From: Rhodospirillales bacterium
Lineage (GTDB): Bacteria; Pseudomonadota; Alphaproteobacteria; Rhodospirillales; Defluviicoccaceae
Assembly (NCBI GenBank): GCA_016710335.1
Contig: JADJXQ010000004.1
Coordinates: forward strand, 310,001-374,000
Direction: 5' to 3'
DNA: 64,000 nucleotides
Shown: positions 43,801 to 52,119 of the stretch, piece after piece
How positions within the stretch are numbered: the first letter of the stretch is position 1
How the letters are laid out: each line of letters starts with the position of its first letter
Translations under genes and position numbers: made by a program
The notes under the pieces: generated by a model
The model's database searches: none
Told to the model about the DNA's origin: nothing
What the model saw: only the letters and a program-made list of their open reading frames with translations

Positions 43801-44313
43801 ATGAACTTTTTCCAGATACTGTTGCATCCCGACCGGGAAGAACTGGAGATGGCCGACCGCTCGGTGGTCGGATCGGCCGCCAACCTATTGCAGGTCGGCG
43901 AATTTCAGTTTCTTCAGCTTGCCTACCGCGAATGGTTCGGACACGACCTGCCGGAGGCGCTGGTCGACCGACTGTTCTCCGCATACATGCTGGAGAACGA
44001 CGTCCCGCACTGGGCGCGGCACTACGCGCGGGTCGTACTGAGCCGCGAGGAGCGGGGACAACTCGACGACAACGATCCTTCATATCACCGCTATGACAAC
44101 GATTATCACGTCGCCGTGCCGCGCGGCGTCCAACGGTTCTGCATGGCCGCGGGGATTTTGGCCTTCTTCATGGCGGCCGGCATCCTGGTGGCCAACATGA
44201 CCGCCCGCGAGCCGATGTCGTTGCTGCCGCCTTACTTCGACAGGGGAGACTTTCGCGCCGCCGACCCGAACGACAGTGGCCGGCCGGAACCGGATGTCCG
44301 GCCGGAGCGCTGA
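43801..44313 (+). CDS. Conserved-looking hypothetical protein with one membrane segment
   Basis: A 170-residue protein from the ATG at 43801 (MNFFQILLHPDREELEMADR). The first 110 residues are soluble and helical (ANLLQVGEFQFLQLAYREWF and MLENDVPHWARHYARVVLS). A hydrophobic helix follows near residue 117 (FCMAAGILAFFMAAGILVA), with a short polar, proline-rich tail. No signal peptide at the N-terminus, so topology is probably C-terminal anchored. Family not recognised. Confidence 0.6.
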   Translation: MNFFQILLHPDREELEMADRSVVGSAANLLQVGEFQFLQLAYREWFGHDLPEALVDRLFSAYMLENDVPHWARHYARVVLSREERGQLDDNDPSYHRYDNDYHVAVPRGVQRFCMAAGILAFFMAAGILVANMTAREPMSLLPPYFDRGDFRAADPNDSGRPEPDVRPER

Positions 44314-44430
44314 AGCGCTCCGCCGGACTTGAGCACGTCGAGACGATCCGGAGGCAGATCAGGCATGTCTGCCGTCGCAGCGAAGGTGCGCCAAACATGA
44401 AGTTGGCGCACCCCGCCCGATGTTGACCGA

Positions 44431-45678
44431 TCAGCCGATATCGATCCAGTCCGCGAAGCGCGCGTAGGCGCCGGCGTTGGGTATGCCGATGATTTCTACC
44501 GTGTCACCGCGGTCGAGGTCGAGCTTGGTGACGTGGGTCTCCAGGTCACTGCCCCTGTCGAACTTCCAACTGTCGACCGTCTTGCCATCAACGCGGATCT
44601 GAGCGGTCGGGTTGCCGTCGTTCTCTTCCTGGTACTTCAGGGTCATGGCGACCTTCTTGTCGGGCCCGTCCCAATCGAACTTGAAGCTGCCCTTCCCGTG
44701 GGTTTTCAGAAGGTTCTTGCCGCTGTTCGTGTAGCCCGTGGTATCCAGGCTGGACAGCTTGTAGGTGCCGGCACCGATATCGGACGACCCGCCCTTGCCG
44801 GCGACGGAGTCCAACTTGCCCGTTGAACCAGAATCCTTGTCGATGACGGACGAAGACCCACCGGAAGAAGAGTTGCCCGAAGAATTGCTGGTGCTGGGGG
44901 ACGATCCGTCTGCATATTTCAGGTAGGCGTCGTTGAACGAGATGGCCTTGTCGCCATCGCCGTAGACGCCGATCTTCGGTTTGATGTTTTCCGCTTTATA
45001 TCCCAGCAGACCGCTCGTCTTGTACTGCAATTTTCCATCGAGATACCATTCGAGCTTGCCGTTGTCCGCAAATTCGAACTTGACCACGTGGTCATAAACC
45101 TTGTTGGCGACAACCTTGGACGGACCAACTTTCTGATATGTCACGTCCGGCGACGATCCGTCGCCCTTGTCGCCGTAGGCCTTCAAGACCCAACGCGCTT
45201 CGCCGTTGTATTTCGTGCCTCCGGTTTTAACCACGTTGATGCCGAGCGGCGGGTTCGTCGTCGCGCCCGTCACCTGAGTGCTCTGAAACACGTTGACCCA
45301 CGCCAGATTATCCAACGTCTCCGGCGCCAGCTTCGCCTTGAAGCCGACCTCGAAATACTTGTCCGCCAAGACGCGGCCGTTGAGATCAGGCTTCGACCAG
45401 GGTTCGTTGCCGTCGCTCGCGATTTCCAGCTGAACGTGAGTTCGGTCGCCTGGATCCTTGTCGAATTTCAACCAGCCGTTGTCTTCGATCTTGATGCCGT
45501 TATCATTGTGTCTGATGTAATAGAACTTGCCATCCGGCTGGCCCTTGTCAAAGGTAAAGCGCTCATGCTTGGACTGATTAAGACTGCTCGTCCACTTGTT
45601 GAAAGCCGATCTTTCGTCCGAGCTGATATCGCTCGAGTCATAGTACCACAACAGGTTGCTTTTATTGGACAACCCCAT
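44431..45678 (-). CDS. Polysaccharide-lyase-like protein with Ser-rich linker and C-terminal carbohydrate-binding-like domain
   Basis: A 415-residue protein with no signal peptide. Residues about 1-255 form a beta-sandwich-like domain with features of the PL family related to heparin lyase I/alginate lyase (NDNGIKIEDNGWLKF, THVQLEIASDGNEPWSKPDL, YFEVGFKAKLAPETLDNLAW, FEFADNGKLEWYLDGKLQY). A 20-residue Ser/Gly/Asn linker follows near 262. The C-terminal 110 residues (YKLSSLDTTGYTNSG ... DTVEIIGIPNAG) resemble a CBM36/60-type module. AGAGGTG precedes the ATG. It has lower GC than its neighbours. Secretion would need a non-Sec route. Confidence 0.6.
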   Translation of the reverse strand: MGLSNKSNLLWYYDSSDISSDERSAFNKWTSSLNQSKHERFTFDKGQPDGKFYYIRHNDNGIKIEDNGWLKFDKDPGDRTHVQLEIASDGNEPWSKPDLNGRVLADKYFEVGFKAKLAPETLDNLAWVNVFQSTQVTGATTNPPLGINVVKTGGTKYNGEARWVLKAYGDKGDGSSPDVTYQKVGPSKVVANKVYDHVVKFEFADNGKLEWYLDGKLQYKTSGLLGYKAENIKPKIGVYGDGDKAISFNDAYLKYADGSSPSTSNSSGNSSSGGSSSVIDKDSGSTGKLDSVAGKGGSSDIGAGTYKLSSLDTTGYTNSGKNLLKTHGKGSFKFDWDGPDKKVAMTLKYQEENDGNPTAQIRVDGKTVDSWKFDRGSDLETHVTKLDLDRGDTVEIIGIPNAGAYARFADWIDIG

Positions 45679-45940
45679 GATTCACCTCTCTGTTGTGTTG
45701 TTTTCCCGACGCGCGTGAGTGATGCTTAAGGGGCGTTTCTGGCGAAAATAAGGTCAGAAAAATTTTAGGGTCATTTTCGCGGTCGGTTCGGGTCCAACCG
45801 CACCTAGCCGGGGCGCCGTTCGCGGTTGCGGAACTTCAACGGCTGGTTCATGCTTAACCAACTGCAATACGATCAAGCGTCAATCGCACGATTTGAACCG
45901 AATTCCGTTGCTCAGCGTCGCACCTGCAGGGATATGACCG
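45679..45940. promoter_or_regulatory. Divergent promoter region between the lyase-like gene and glgX
   Basis: 262 bp with no gene. AT-rich near 45735-45775 (AAAATAAGGTCAGAAAAATT). glgX has AGGGA at 45928-45932, eight bases before its ATG; the lyase gene has AGAGGTG before its ATG. No operator could be defined. Confidence 0.45.
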
Positions 45941-48205
45941 ATGAGACCCACGTCTTTGACTAGCATGAAGAAGCTGCTGTCGGCGCCGCGCGTGGCGCGT
46001 GCTTCGCGGGTGCGGGAAGGCGCGCCGCACCCGCTCGGCGCCACTTGGGACGGGCGAGGGGTGAACTTCGCCCTGTTCTCGGCCAACGCCACCAAGGTGG
46101 AGTTGTGCCTGTTCGACACCGACGGGCGGCGCGAGATCGAGCGCATCGAAATGCCGGAGTACACCGACGAGGTCTGGCATGCATATCTGCCCGACGCCCG
46201 CCCCGGCACGGTCTACGGCTACCGGGTGCATGGCCCGTTCGACCCCTTGCACGGTCACCGCTTCAACCCCAACAAGCTGCTGCTCGATCCCTACGCGAAG
46301 GCGCTAGTCGGCGAACTCAAGTGGACCGACGCGCTGTTCGGCTACCGCATCGGGTCGCGCAAGGACGACTTGTCTTTCGACCGCCGCGACAGTGCCCCTG
46401 CGATGCTCAAGTGCCGCGTCATCGACCCGGCGTTCTCCTGGGGCGAGGAACGGTCACCGCGCATCCCCTGGGAGCGGACGATTTTCTACGAGGCCCACGT
46501 GCGCGGCTATACCATGCTGCATCCGCTGGTGCCGAAGCCGCTCCGCGGCACGTTCGCCGGCATGGCGCAGCACGATGTGGTGGATCACATCAAGAGCCTC
46601 GGCGTGACTTCGATCGAACTGCTGCCGGTTCACGCCTTCATCGACGATCGCCACCTGATCGAGAAAGGCCTCCGCAACTATTGGGGCTACAACACGATCG
46701 GTTTCTTCGCCCCCGACCCACGCTACATGTCGACGCCATTCGTCAACGAGTTCAAGGAGATGGTGGCGCGCCTGCACGACGCCGGGCTCGAGGTCATCCT
46801 CGACGTGGTCTACAACCACACGGCGGAAGGAAACGAGAGGGGTCCGACCCTGTCGTTCAAGGGCATCGACAATGCGTCGTACTACCGGTTGATGCCGGAC
46901 AATCCGCGCTACTACATCAACGACACTGGCACCGGCAACACCTTCAACCTCAGCCACCCGCGGGTCCTGCAGCTGGTGCTCGACAGCCTGCGCTACTGGG
47001 CGACCGAGATGCGGGTCGACGGCTTCCGCTTCGATCTCGCCACCATCCTCGGCCGCGAGGTCCACGGCTTCGATCCGGGCGGCGGGTTCTTCGACGCCGT
47101 GCGCCAGGATCCCATCCTGTCGCAGACCAAGCTGATAGCGGAACCGTGGGATATCGGCCCCGGCGGCTATCAGGTCGGCAACTTCCCGCCCGGCTGGGCC
47201 GAGTGGAACGACAAATACAGGGACACCGTGCGCGCGTTCTGGAAGGGCGACGACGGCAAACTTCCGGAGTTCGCCTCACGCATCAGCGCTTCGGGCGACA
47301 TCTTCAATCACCGCGGTCGGCGCCCGTGGGTGACCGTCAATTTCGTCACAGCCCACGACGGCTTCACCCTGAACGACCTGGTCACCTACAACGACAAGCA
47401 CAACGAGGCCAACGGCGAAGACAACCGCGACGGCCACTCCCATAACATCAGCTGGAACCACGGCGTCGAGGGGCCGACCCAGGATCCCGAGATCCGGGAG
47501 CTACGCGAGCGCCAGAAGCGTAACCTTCTCGCGACCTTGCTGTTCTCCCTCGGCACGCCGATGGTGTTGGCGGGCGACGAGTTCGGCCGAAGCCAGCGCG
47601 GAAACAACAACCCGTACTGCCAGGACAACGAGATCAGCTGGTTCGACTGGACGGCGATCGACAAGGACGGCCAGGCTTTGGCCGAGTTCGTCGGCGAATT
47701 GATCAGCATCCGCCAGTCGTATCCGGTGTTGCACCGCAACCACTTCCTTATCGGCGCCTATGATCCGGACCTGGACGTGAAGGACGTGACCTGGCTGACG
47801 CCGTCGGCGACGGAGATGACACCGGAGCAGTGGTCGGATGCCAACGCCCGGTGCCTCGGCGCATTGTTCGACGGCCGTTCCCGGCCCTCCGGCATCAAGC
47901 GGCCGGGTGCCGACGCGACCCTGCTGCTGATCCTCAACGCCCATTACGAGGCGGTGTCCTTCACGTTGCCGACGGTCGCCGGCGGAAGCGCCTGGCTCAG
48001 CCTGATCGACACAGCCGCTCCGGGTCGCGTCGATCCGTTGTTGACGACGCGGAGCGGCGATCACTACGAGATCCCTGCGCGCGCGCTCGCCCTGCTCGCA
48101 CTGAAGCCGGACCGCCGTACATGGCGGACCTTCCACGTACTCGCCGAGATAACGCAGCGGGAACAGGAGGCGCAGGCAGCGGCCCGCGGCTTGCTCGACG
48201 ATTAG
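45941..48205 (+). CDS. glgX: Glycogen debranching enzyme GlgX (GH13)
   Basis: A 754-residue cytoplasmic enzyme that hydrolyses alpha-1,6 branches left by glycogen phosphorylase. An N-terminal CBM48 domain (GATWDGRGVNFALFSANATK) precedes the GH13 barrel: DVVYNHTAEGNERGPTLSFK, MRVDGFRFDLATILGRE (nucleophile Asp), KLIAEPWDIGPGGYQVGNFP (acid Glu) and NFVTAHDGFTLNDLV. The ATG at 45941 has AGGGA at good spacing; MKKLL at 45965 is an alternative. Fits with the GH13 enzyme near 13 kb in glycogen/trehalose metabolism. Confidence 0.95.
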   Translation: MRPTSLTSMKKLLSAPRVARASRVREGAPHPLGATWDGRGVNFALFSANATKVELCLFDTDGRREIERIEMPEYTDEVWHAYLPDARPGTVYGYRVHGPFDPLHGHRFNPNKLLLDPYAKALVGELKWTDALFGYRIGSRKDDLSFDRRDSAPAMLKCRVIDPAFSWGEERSPRIPWERTIFYEAHVRGYTMLHPLVPKPLRGTFAGMAQHDVVDHIKSLGVTSIELLPVHAFIDDRHLIEKGLRNYWGYNTIGFFAPDPRYMSTPFVNEFKEMVARLHDAGLEVILDVVYNHTAEGNERGPTLSFKGIDNASYYRLMPDNPRYYINDTGTGNTFNLSHPRVLQLVLDSLRYWATEMRVDGFRFDLATILGREVHGFDPGGGFFDAVRQDPILSQTKLIAEPWDIGPGGYQVGNFPPGWAEWNDKYRDTVRAFWKGDDGKLPEFASRISASGDIFNHRGRRPWVTVNFVTAHDGFTLNDLVTYNDKHNEANGEDNRDGHSHNISWNHGVEGPTQDPEIRELRERQKRNLLATLLFSLGTPMVLAGDEFGRSQRGNNNPYCQDNEISWFDWTAIDKDGQALAEFVGELISIRQSYPVLHRNHFLIGAYDPDLDVKDVTWLTPSATEMTPEQWSDANARCLGALFDGRSRPSGIKRPGADATLLLILNAHYEAVSFTLPTVAGGSAWLSLIDTAAPGRVDPLLTTRSGDHYEIPARALALLALKPDRRTWRTFHVLAEITQREQEAQAAARGLLDD

Positions 48206-48350
48206 GTCCCAGGGCTCGACGCGTTCCGCCGACAGGGCGGAACCGCGAGCGCCGTGGGTGCGTTGTCGTCTGTCGGAGGCTCTCCAGATGCCGCACATCA
48301 CTTTCGACCCGGCCGACCTTCGCTCCCGCCGCGGCCGGCCGGCCGATGCG

Positions 48351-48402
48351 CCTCCTCTCCCTGTCCCTCTCTCTCGCGCGGGAGAGGGTCGGGGCGAGAG
48401 GG
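48351..48402. repeat. GC-rich intergenic palindromic repeat
   Basis: CCCTCTC (48365-48371) pairs with GAGAGGG (48382-48388) within a purine/pyrimidine-skewed stretch of CTCTCCCTGTCCCTC and GGGCGAGAGGGG type. This sequence style (translating as SPRPSPARERG on the other strand) is a common dispersed repeat in proteobacterial genomes. It lies between glgX and ku. Confidence 0.55.
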
Positions 48403-48443
48403 GACGCGACGCTATCAGTCTCTCAAGTCGGAGTTGATGGACC

Positions 48444-49334
48444 ATGGCGCCGCGCGCTTACTGGCGGGGAACGATCCGGCTGTCGCTGGTGTCCGTCCCC
48501 GTCAGCCTGTTCCCCGCGACGTCGTCCGGACGCCGCCTATCCTTCCACATGATCCACGAGCCCACCGGCGAACGGGTCCGCTACCAGCGGGTCGTGCCCG
48601 ACGTCGGCCCGGTCGAGAATGACGAGATCGTCAAGGGTTACGAGTACGAGCGTGGCCAGTACGTCACCCTCACCGACGAGGAAATGGACCAGATCAAGGT
48701 CGAGTCCAAGCACACCATCAACCTGCTTCGCTTCGTCGATCCGCACGAGATCGACCCCATCTACTTCGACCGTCCCTATTTCGTCGCGCCGGACTCCGAG
48801 ATGGCGCAGGAACCGTTCATCGTGCTTCGGGACGCCCTCAAGGAGGCCCGCAAGACGGCGCTCGGCCAGGTCACCCTCTCCGGCAAGGAGCATGTTGCGG
48901 CGATCCGGCCCTGCGGCCGCGGCCTGATCCTGGAGACGCTCCGCTACGCCGAGGAGGTGCGCAAGGCCAAGACCGTGTTCGACGAAATCCCGGACATGCA
49001 GGCAGACGCGGAACAGGTCGAACTCGCGCGGCTGCTGATCGACAAAAAGACCGGCACGTTCGACCCGCACGAGTTCAAGGACCATCAGCAGGAGGTGCTC
49101 CGTCAACTCATCGAGGCCAAGCTCCAGTCGCGCCCGGCTCCGGTCGGCGACGAGAAGCGCGAGCCAGCCAAGGTGGTCAACCTGATGGACGCGCTCCGGC
49201 GCAGCGTCGACGAGGCGGAGCGTGAAGGCGGCGGGGGCGACAAGAGCGGCAAGAAGCCTGCCGCGAAGCCCGCCTCCAAGCCCGCGGGTCCGCGCAGCAA
49301 GTCCGCCGGCAGCCGATCCCGCAAATCCGCCTGA
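48444..49334 (+). CDS. ku: Ku protein, non-homologous end joining
   Basis: A 296-residue bacterial Ku that forms a ring homodimer on DNA ends and recruits LigD. The start is typical (APRAYWRGTIRLSLVSVPVS). RVRYQRVVPDVGPVENDEIV and YFVAPDSEMAQEPFIVL follow in the core, and RPCGRGLILETLRYAEEVRK near 155. The last 40 residues are Lys/Ser/Pro-rich, the usual DNA-binding tail. The ligD start abuts the stop. Confidence 0.95.
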   Translation: MAPRAYWRGTIRLSLVSVPVSLFPATSSGRRLSFHMIHEPTGERVRYQRVVPDVGPVENDEIVKGYEYERGQYVTLTDEEMDQIKVESKHTINLLRFVDPHEIDPIYFDRPYFVAPDSEMAQEPFIVLRDALKEARKTALGQVTLSGKEHVAAIRPCGRGLILETLRYAEEVRKAKTVFDEIPDMQADAEQVELARLLIDKKTGTFDPHEFKDHQQEVLRQLIEAKLQSRPAPVGDEKREPAKVVNLMDALRRSVDEAEREGGGGDKSGKKPAAKPASKPAGPRSKSAGSRSRKSA

Positions 49335-51980
49335 GTGGCGATGGCGAGGTCTGCCGGCAAAGCGCCCGATCCGCCGCCGCCCGTAACCGAGCCGCTGCGC
49401 CGGTACCGCGAGAAGCGCCGCTTCGACCGCACGGCGGAACCGGCAGGCCTATCGACGCCCGACGCCGGCGGCGCCAACCGCTTCGTCGTCCACAAACACG
49501 CGGCGCGGCGGCTGCACTACGACCTCCGCCTCGCCGTGGACGGAGTCTACAAGAGCTGGGCGGTGCCGCGCGGGCCCAGCCTCGATCCTGCCGACGTACG
49601 CCTTGCGGTGCATGTCGAGGACCATCCCATGGACTACGGTGACTTCGAGGGCATCATCCCGAAAGGCGAGTATGGCGGCGGCACCGTCATGATCTGGGAC
49701 CGCGGCGCCTGGGAGCCGCAGGACGACGACCCGCTCAAGGCCTACCAGCGGGGCCGGCTGAAATTCAGCTTCAACGGCGAGCGCCTCAAAGGCTCATGGA
49801 TGCTGGTCCGCTCCGGCGACAACAGCGACCGCCAGGACCGCTGGCTGCTGCGGAAACATCGGGACGATGCGGCGCGGCCTGGTGACGGAGAGGCGCTGGT
49901 GCGGGACGCACTCACCAGCGTCGTCAGCGGCCGCACCATGGCGGAGATCGCCGCCGACACCGACCGGGTGTGGCGCGGCCGCGCCGAAGCGAGGGACAAC
50001 GACGGCGCTGCCGAGACGAGCGCGGCCATCGAAGGAGCCGCGCCGGCGGAGACGGCGGGGCAGGGGATCGGCGAGCCGGCCCCCCTGCCGAGTTTCATCC
50101 TGCCGCAACTGGCGACGCTGTCCGCCAAGGCGCCGGCAGGGGACGGCTGGCTGCACGAGATCAAGTTCGACGGCTACCGCCTGCAGGTCCGCATCGAGCG
50201 CGGCGCCGTCACGCTCTCGACCCGCAACGGCCATGACTGGAGCGACCGCTTCCCGCACATCGAGGCCGCCGCCAAGCGCCTCGCCGTCGACACCGCCATC
50301 CTCGACGGCGAGGCGGTGGTGATCGACGACGCCGGGATCTCCAACTTCGGGGCCCTGCAGGCGGTGCTCGCGGGCGAGGCCGACCACCCGATCCGCTTCT
50401 ACGCCTTCGATCTGTTGTACCTCGACGGCAACGATCTCAGGAAAGCGCCGCTGCTCGCCCGCAAGGAAGCCCTCGCTGCGCTGATCGCCGGCCTCGGCCC
50501 CGACGAGGCGACGATGCTGTTGTCGGAGCATCTCGACGGGCGCGGCCCGGCCGTCCTGCAGAGCGCCTGCCAATTGGCGCTGGAAGGGGTGGTGTCCAAG
50601 CTGAAGAGCGCGCCGTACCGGTCGGGGCGCGGCAAGGACTGGCGCAAGAGCAAGTGTATCGAGCGCCAGGAGTTCGTCATCGGCGGCCTGATGGCTTCCA
50701 CGGCGTCGCCCAACAGCGTCGGCTCGCTGCTCCTCGGCTACCACGACGACCAGGACCCCGGCCGCTTGGTCTACGCCGGAAAGGTCGGCACCGGCTTCAG
50801 CGCCGCCCAGGCCCGGGACCTGCGGCAACGCCTGAGGGAGGTTGAGCGCGCCGCCCCGCCGTTCGCCGACGTGCCCGCGGACGCTGCCCGCGGGGCGGTC
50901 TGGGTGGAGCCGGCGCTGGTCTGCGAGGTCGAGTTCGCGGCCTGGACCCGGGACGGGCGCATCCGCCATGCCGCCTTCATGGGCCTCCGCAACGATAAGC
51001 CGCCGCAAGACGTGGTGCGGGAGGTGACCAGCAATGCGCCGCAAGCCGCCGCCAGCCCCCCGTCGCCCGCCCCGGAGCGACAGCCGCGTAAGACGACGGA
51101 CGACCGCGTCGCCGGCGTCGCGCTGACCCATGCGGACCGCATCGTCTATCCGGACCAGGGGGTGACTAAGCGCGGCCTCGCCGAGTACATGGCTGCGGTC
51201 GGCGAAAGCATGCTGCCCCACATCGCTGGCCGCCCCCTCAGCCTGGTCCGCTGCCCCTCCGGCTCCGAGGAGAAGTGCTTCTTTCAGAAGCATCCGCAGC
51301 CGGGCTTCCTCGACGACCTGCAGCGGGTCACGGTGTCGGCCCCCGGAAAAAAGAAAGAAGAGATGGTGCTGGCCGCAAGCGTCCGCGACCTGGTGGTGCT
51401 GATCCAGCACGGCGTGCTCGAGATCCACCCGTGGGGCTCCCGCGCCGGCAGTCTCGACAACCCGGACATGGTGATTTTCGACCTCGACCCCGACGAGGGC
51501 CTGGCGTGGCCGGCGGTGGTCGCCGCCGCCCGCGAGCTTCGCGAGCGCCTGCGGGCGATCGGCCTCGCGAGCTTCGTCAAGACCACCGGCGGCAAGGGCC
51601 TGCACGTCCAGTTCCCGCTGGAGCCGCGCCACACCTGGGAGGAGGTCGCCGCCTTCACCGCCGGCCTCGCCAAAGCCATGGCCAAAGACAGCCCGCAACG
51701 CTACACCGCCACCATGTCGAAGCGCGCCCGGACGGGCCGCATATTCATCGACCATTTCCGCAACCGCCGCGGCTCGACCGCCGTCGCCCCCTATTCCCCC
51801 CGCGCCCGCCCCAACGCCCCCGTCTCCATGCCAGTCGCCTGGTCCGAACTGGATGCCCTGGGAACCGGCGCCCGCTTCACCGTCCCCGACACCCCCCGCC
51901 GCCTAACCCGCAGCTTCCAGGACCCCTGGGCCGAACTCACAACCACCCACCAGTCCCTGCCGGACGAGCGTGCCCGGTAA
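49335..51980 (+). CDS. ligD: ATP-dependent DNA ligase LigD (phosphoesterase-ligase-polymerase)
   Basis: An 881-residue NHEJ enzyme with a GTG start directly after ku; ATG at 49341 is an alternative. Domain order: 3'-phosphoesterase (about 45-190; FVVHKHAARRLHYDLRLAVD), ATP-dependent ligase (about 250-560; HEIKFDGYRLQVRIERG with the adenylated lysine, AFDLLYLDGNDLRK) and primase-polymerase (about 590-875; THADRIVYPDQGVTKRGLAE and VIFDLDPDEG with metal-binding Asp residues). It processes and seals double-strand breaks with Ku. All key motifs look intact. Confidence 0.95.
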   Translation: MAMARSAGKAPDPPPPVTEPLRRYREKRRFDRTAEPAGLSTPDAGGANRFVVHKHAARRLHYDLRLAVDGVYKSWAVPRGPSLDPADVRLAVHVEDHPMDYGDFEGIIPKGEYGGGTVMIWDRGAWEPQDDDPLKAYQRGRLKFSFNGERLKGSWMLVRSGDNSDRQDRWLLRKHRDDAARPGDGEALVRDALTSVVSGRTMAEIAADTDRVWRGRAEARDNDGAAETSAAIEGAAPAETAGQGIGEPAPLPSFILPQLATLSAKAPAGDGWLHEIKFDGYRLQVRIERGAVTLSTRNGHDWSDRFPHIEAAAKRLAVDTAILDGEAVVIDDAGISNFGALQAVLAGEADHPIRFYAFDLLYLDGNDLRKAPLLARKEALAALIAGLGPDEATMLLSEHLDGRGPAVLQSACQLALEGVVSKLKSAPYRSGRGKDWRKSKCIERQEFVIGGLMASTASPNSVGSLLLGYHDDQDPGRLVYAGKVGTGFSAAQARDLRQRLREVERAAPPFADVPADAARGAVWVEPALVCEVEFAAWTRDGRIRHAAFMGLRNDKPPQDVVREVTSNAPQAAASPPSPAPERQPRKTTDDRVAGVALTHADRIVYPDQGVTKRGLAEYMAAVGESMLPHIAGRPLSLVRCPSGSEEKCFFQKHPQPGFLDDLQRVTVSAPGKKKEEMVLAASVRDLVVLIQHGVLEIHPWGSRAGSLDNPDMVIFDLDPDEGLAWPAVVAAARELRERLRAIGLASFVKTTGGKGLHVQFPLEPRHTWEEVAAFTAGLAKAMAKDSPQRYTATMSKRARTGRIFIDHFRNRRGSTAVAPYSPRARPNAPVSMPVAWSELDALGTGARFTVPDTPRRLTRSFQDPWAELTTTHQSLPDERAR

Positions 51981-51994
51981 CCATTAACAGCGCT

Positions 51995-52110
51995 TCAACC
52001 CCCGCGCGCTAACTGTTGCTTCCTGACCTTGATCGCGACCGTGACGATGCCGGTGTCGAGATCGACGGCGCATTCCGGCTTGCAAGTCTCCTCGGCGAAG
52101 GCGTCACCTC
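51995..52110 (-). pseudogene. Possible DDE transposase fragment
   Basis: About 35 residues (EETCKPECAVDLDTGIVTVA, then IKVRKQQL and a stop) resemble the AEHAVDLDTGAVVAVT-type strand of IS5/IS1182-like transposases. It lies between ligD and the left end of the IS1634-type element. The resemblance is recalled by motif only. Confidence 0.35.
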
Positions 52111-52119
52111 GTCAAGCCC

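Noticed and set aside
49794..51755. 653-aa minus-strand ORF over ligD
   Set aside because: Antisense shadow of ligD, which has all domain motifs.
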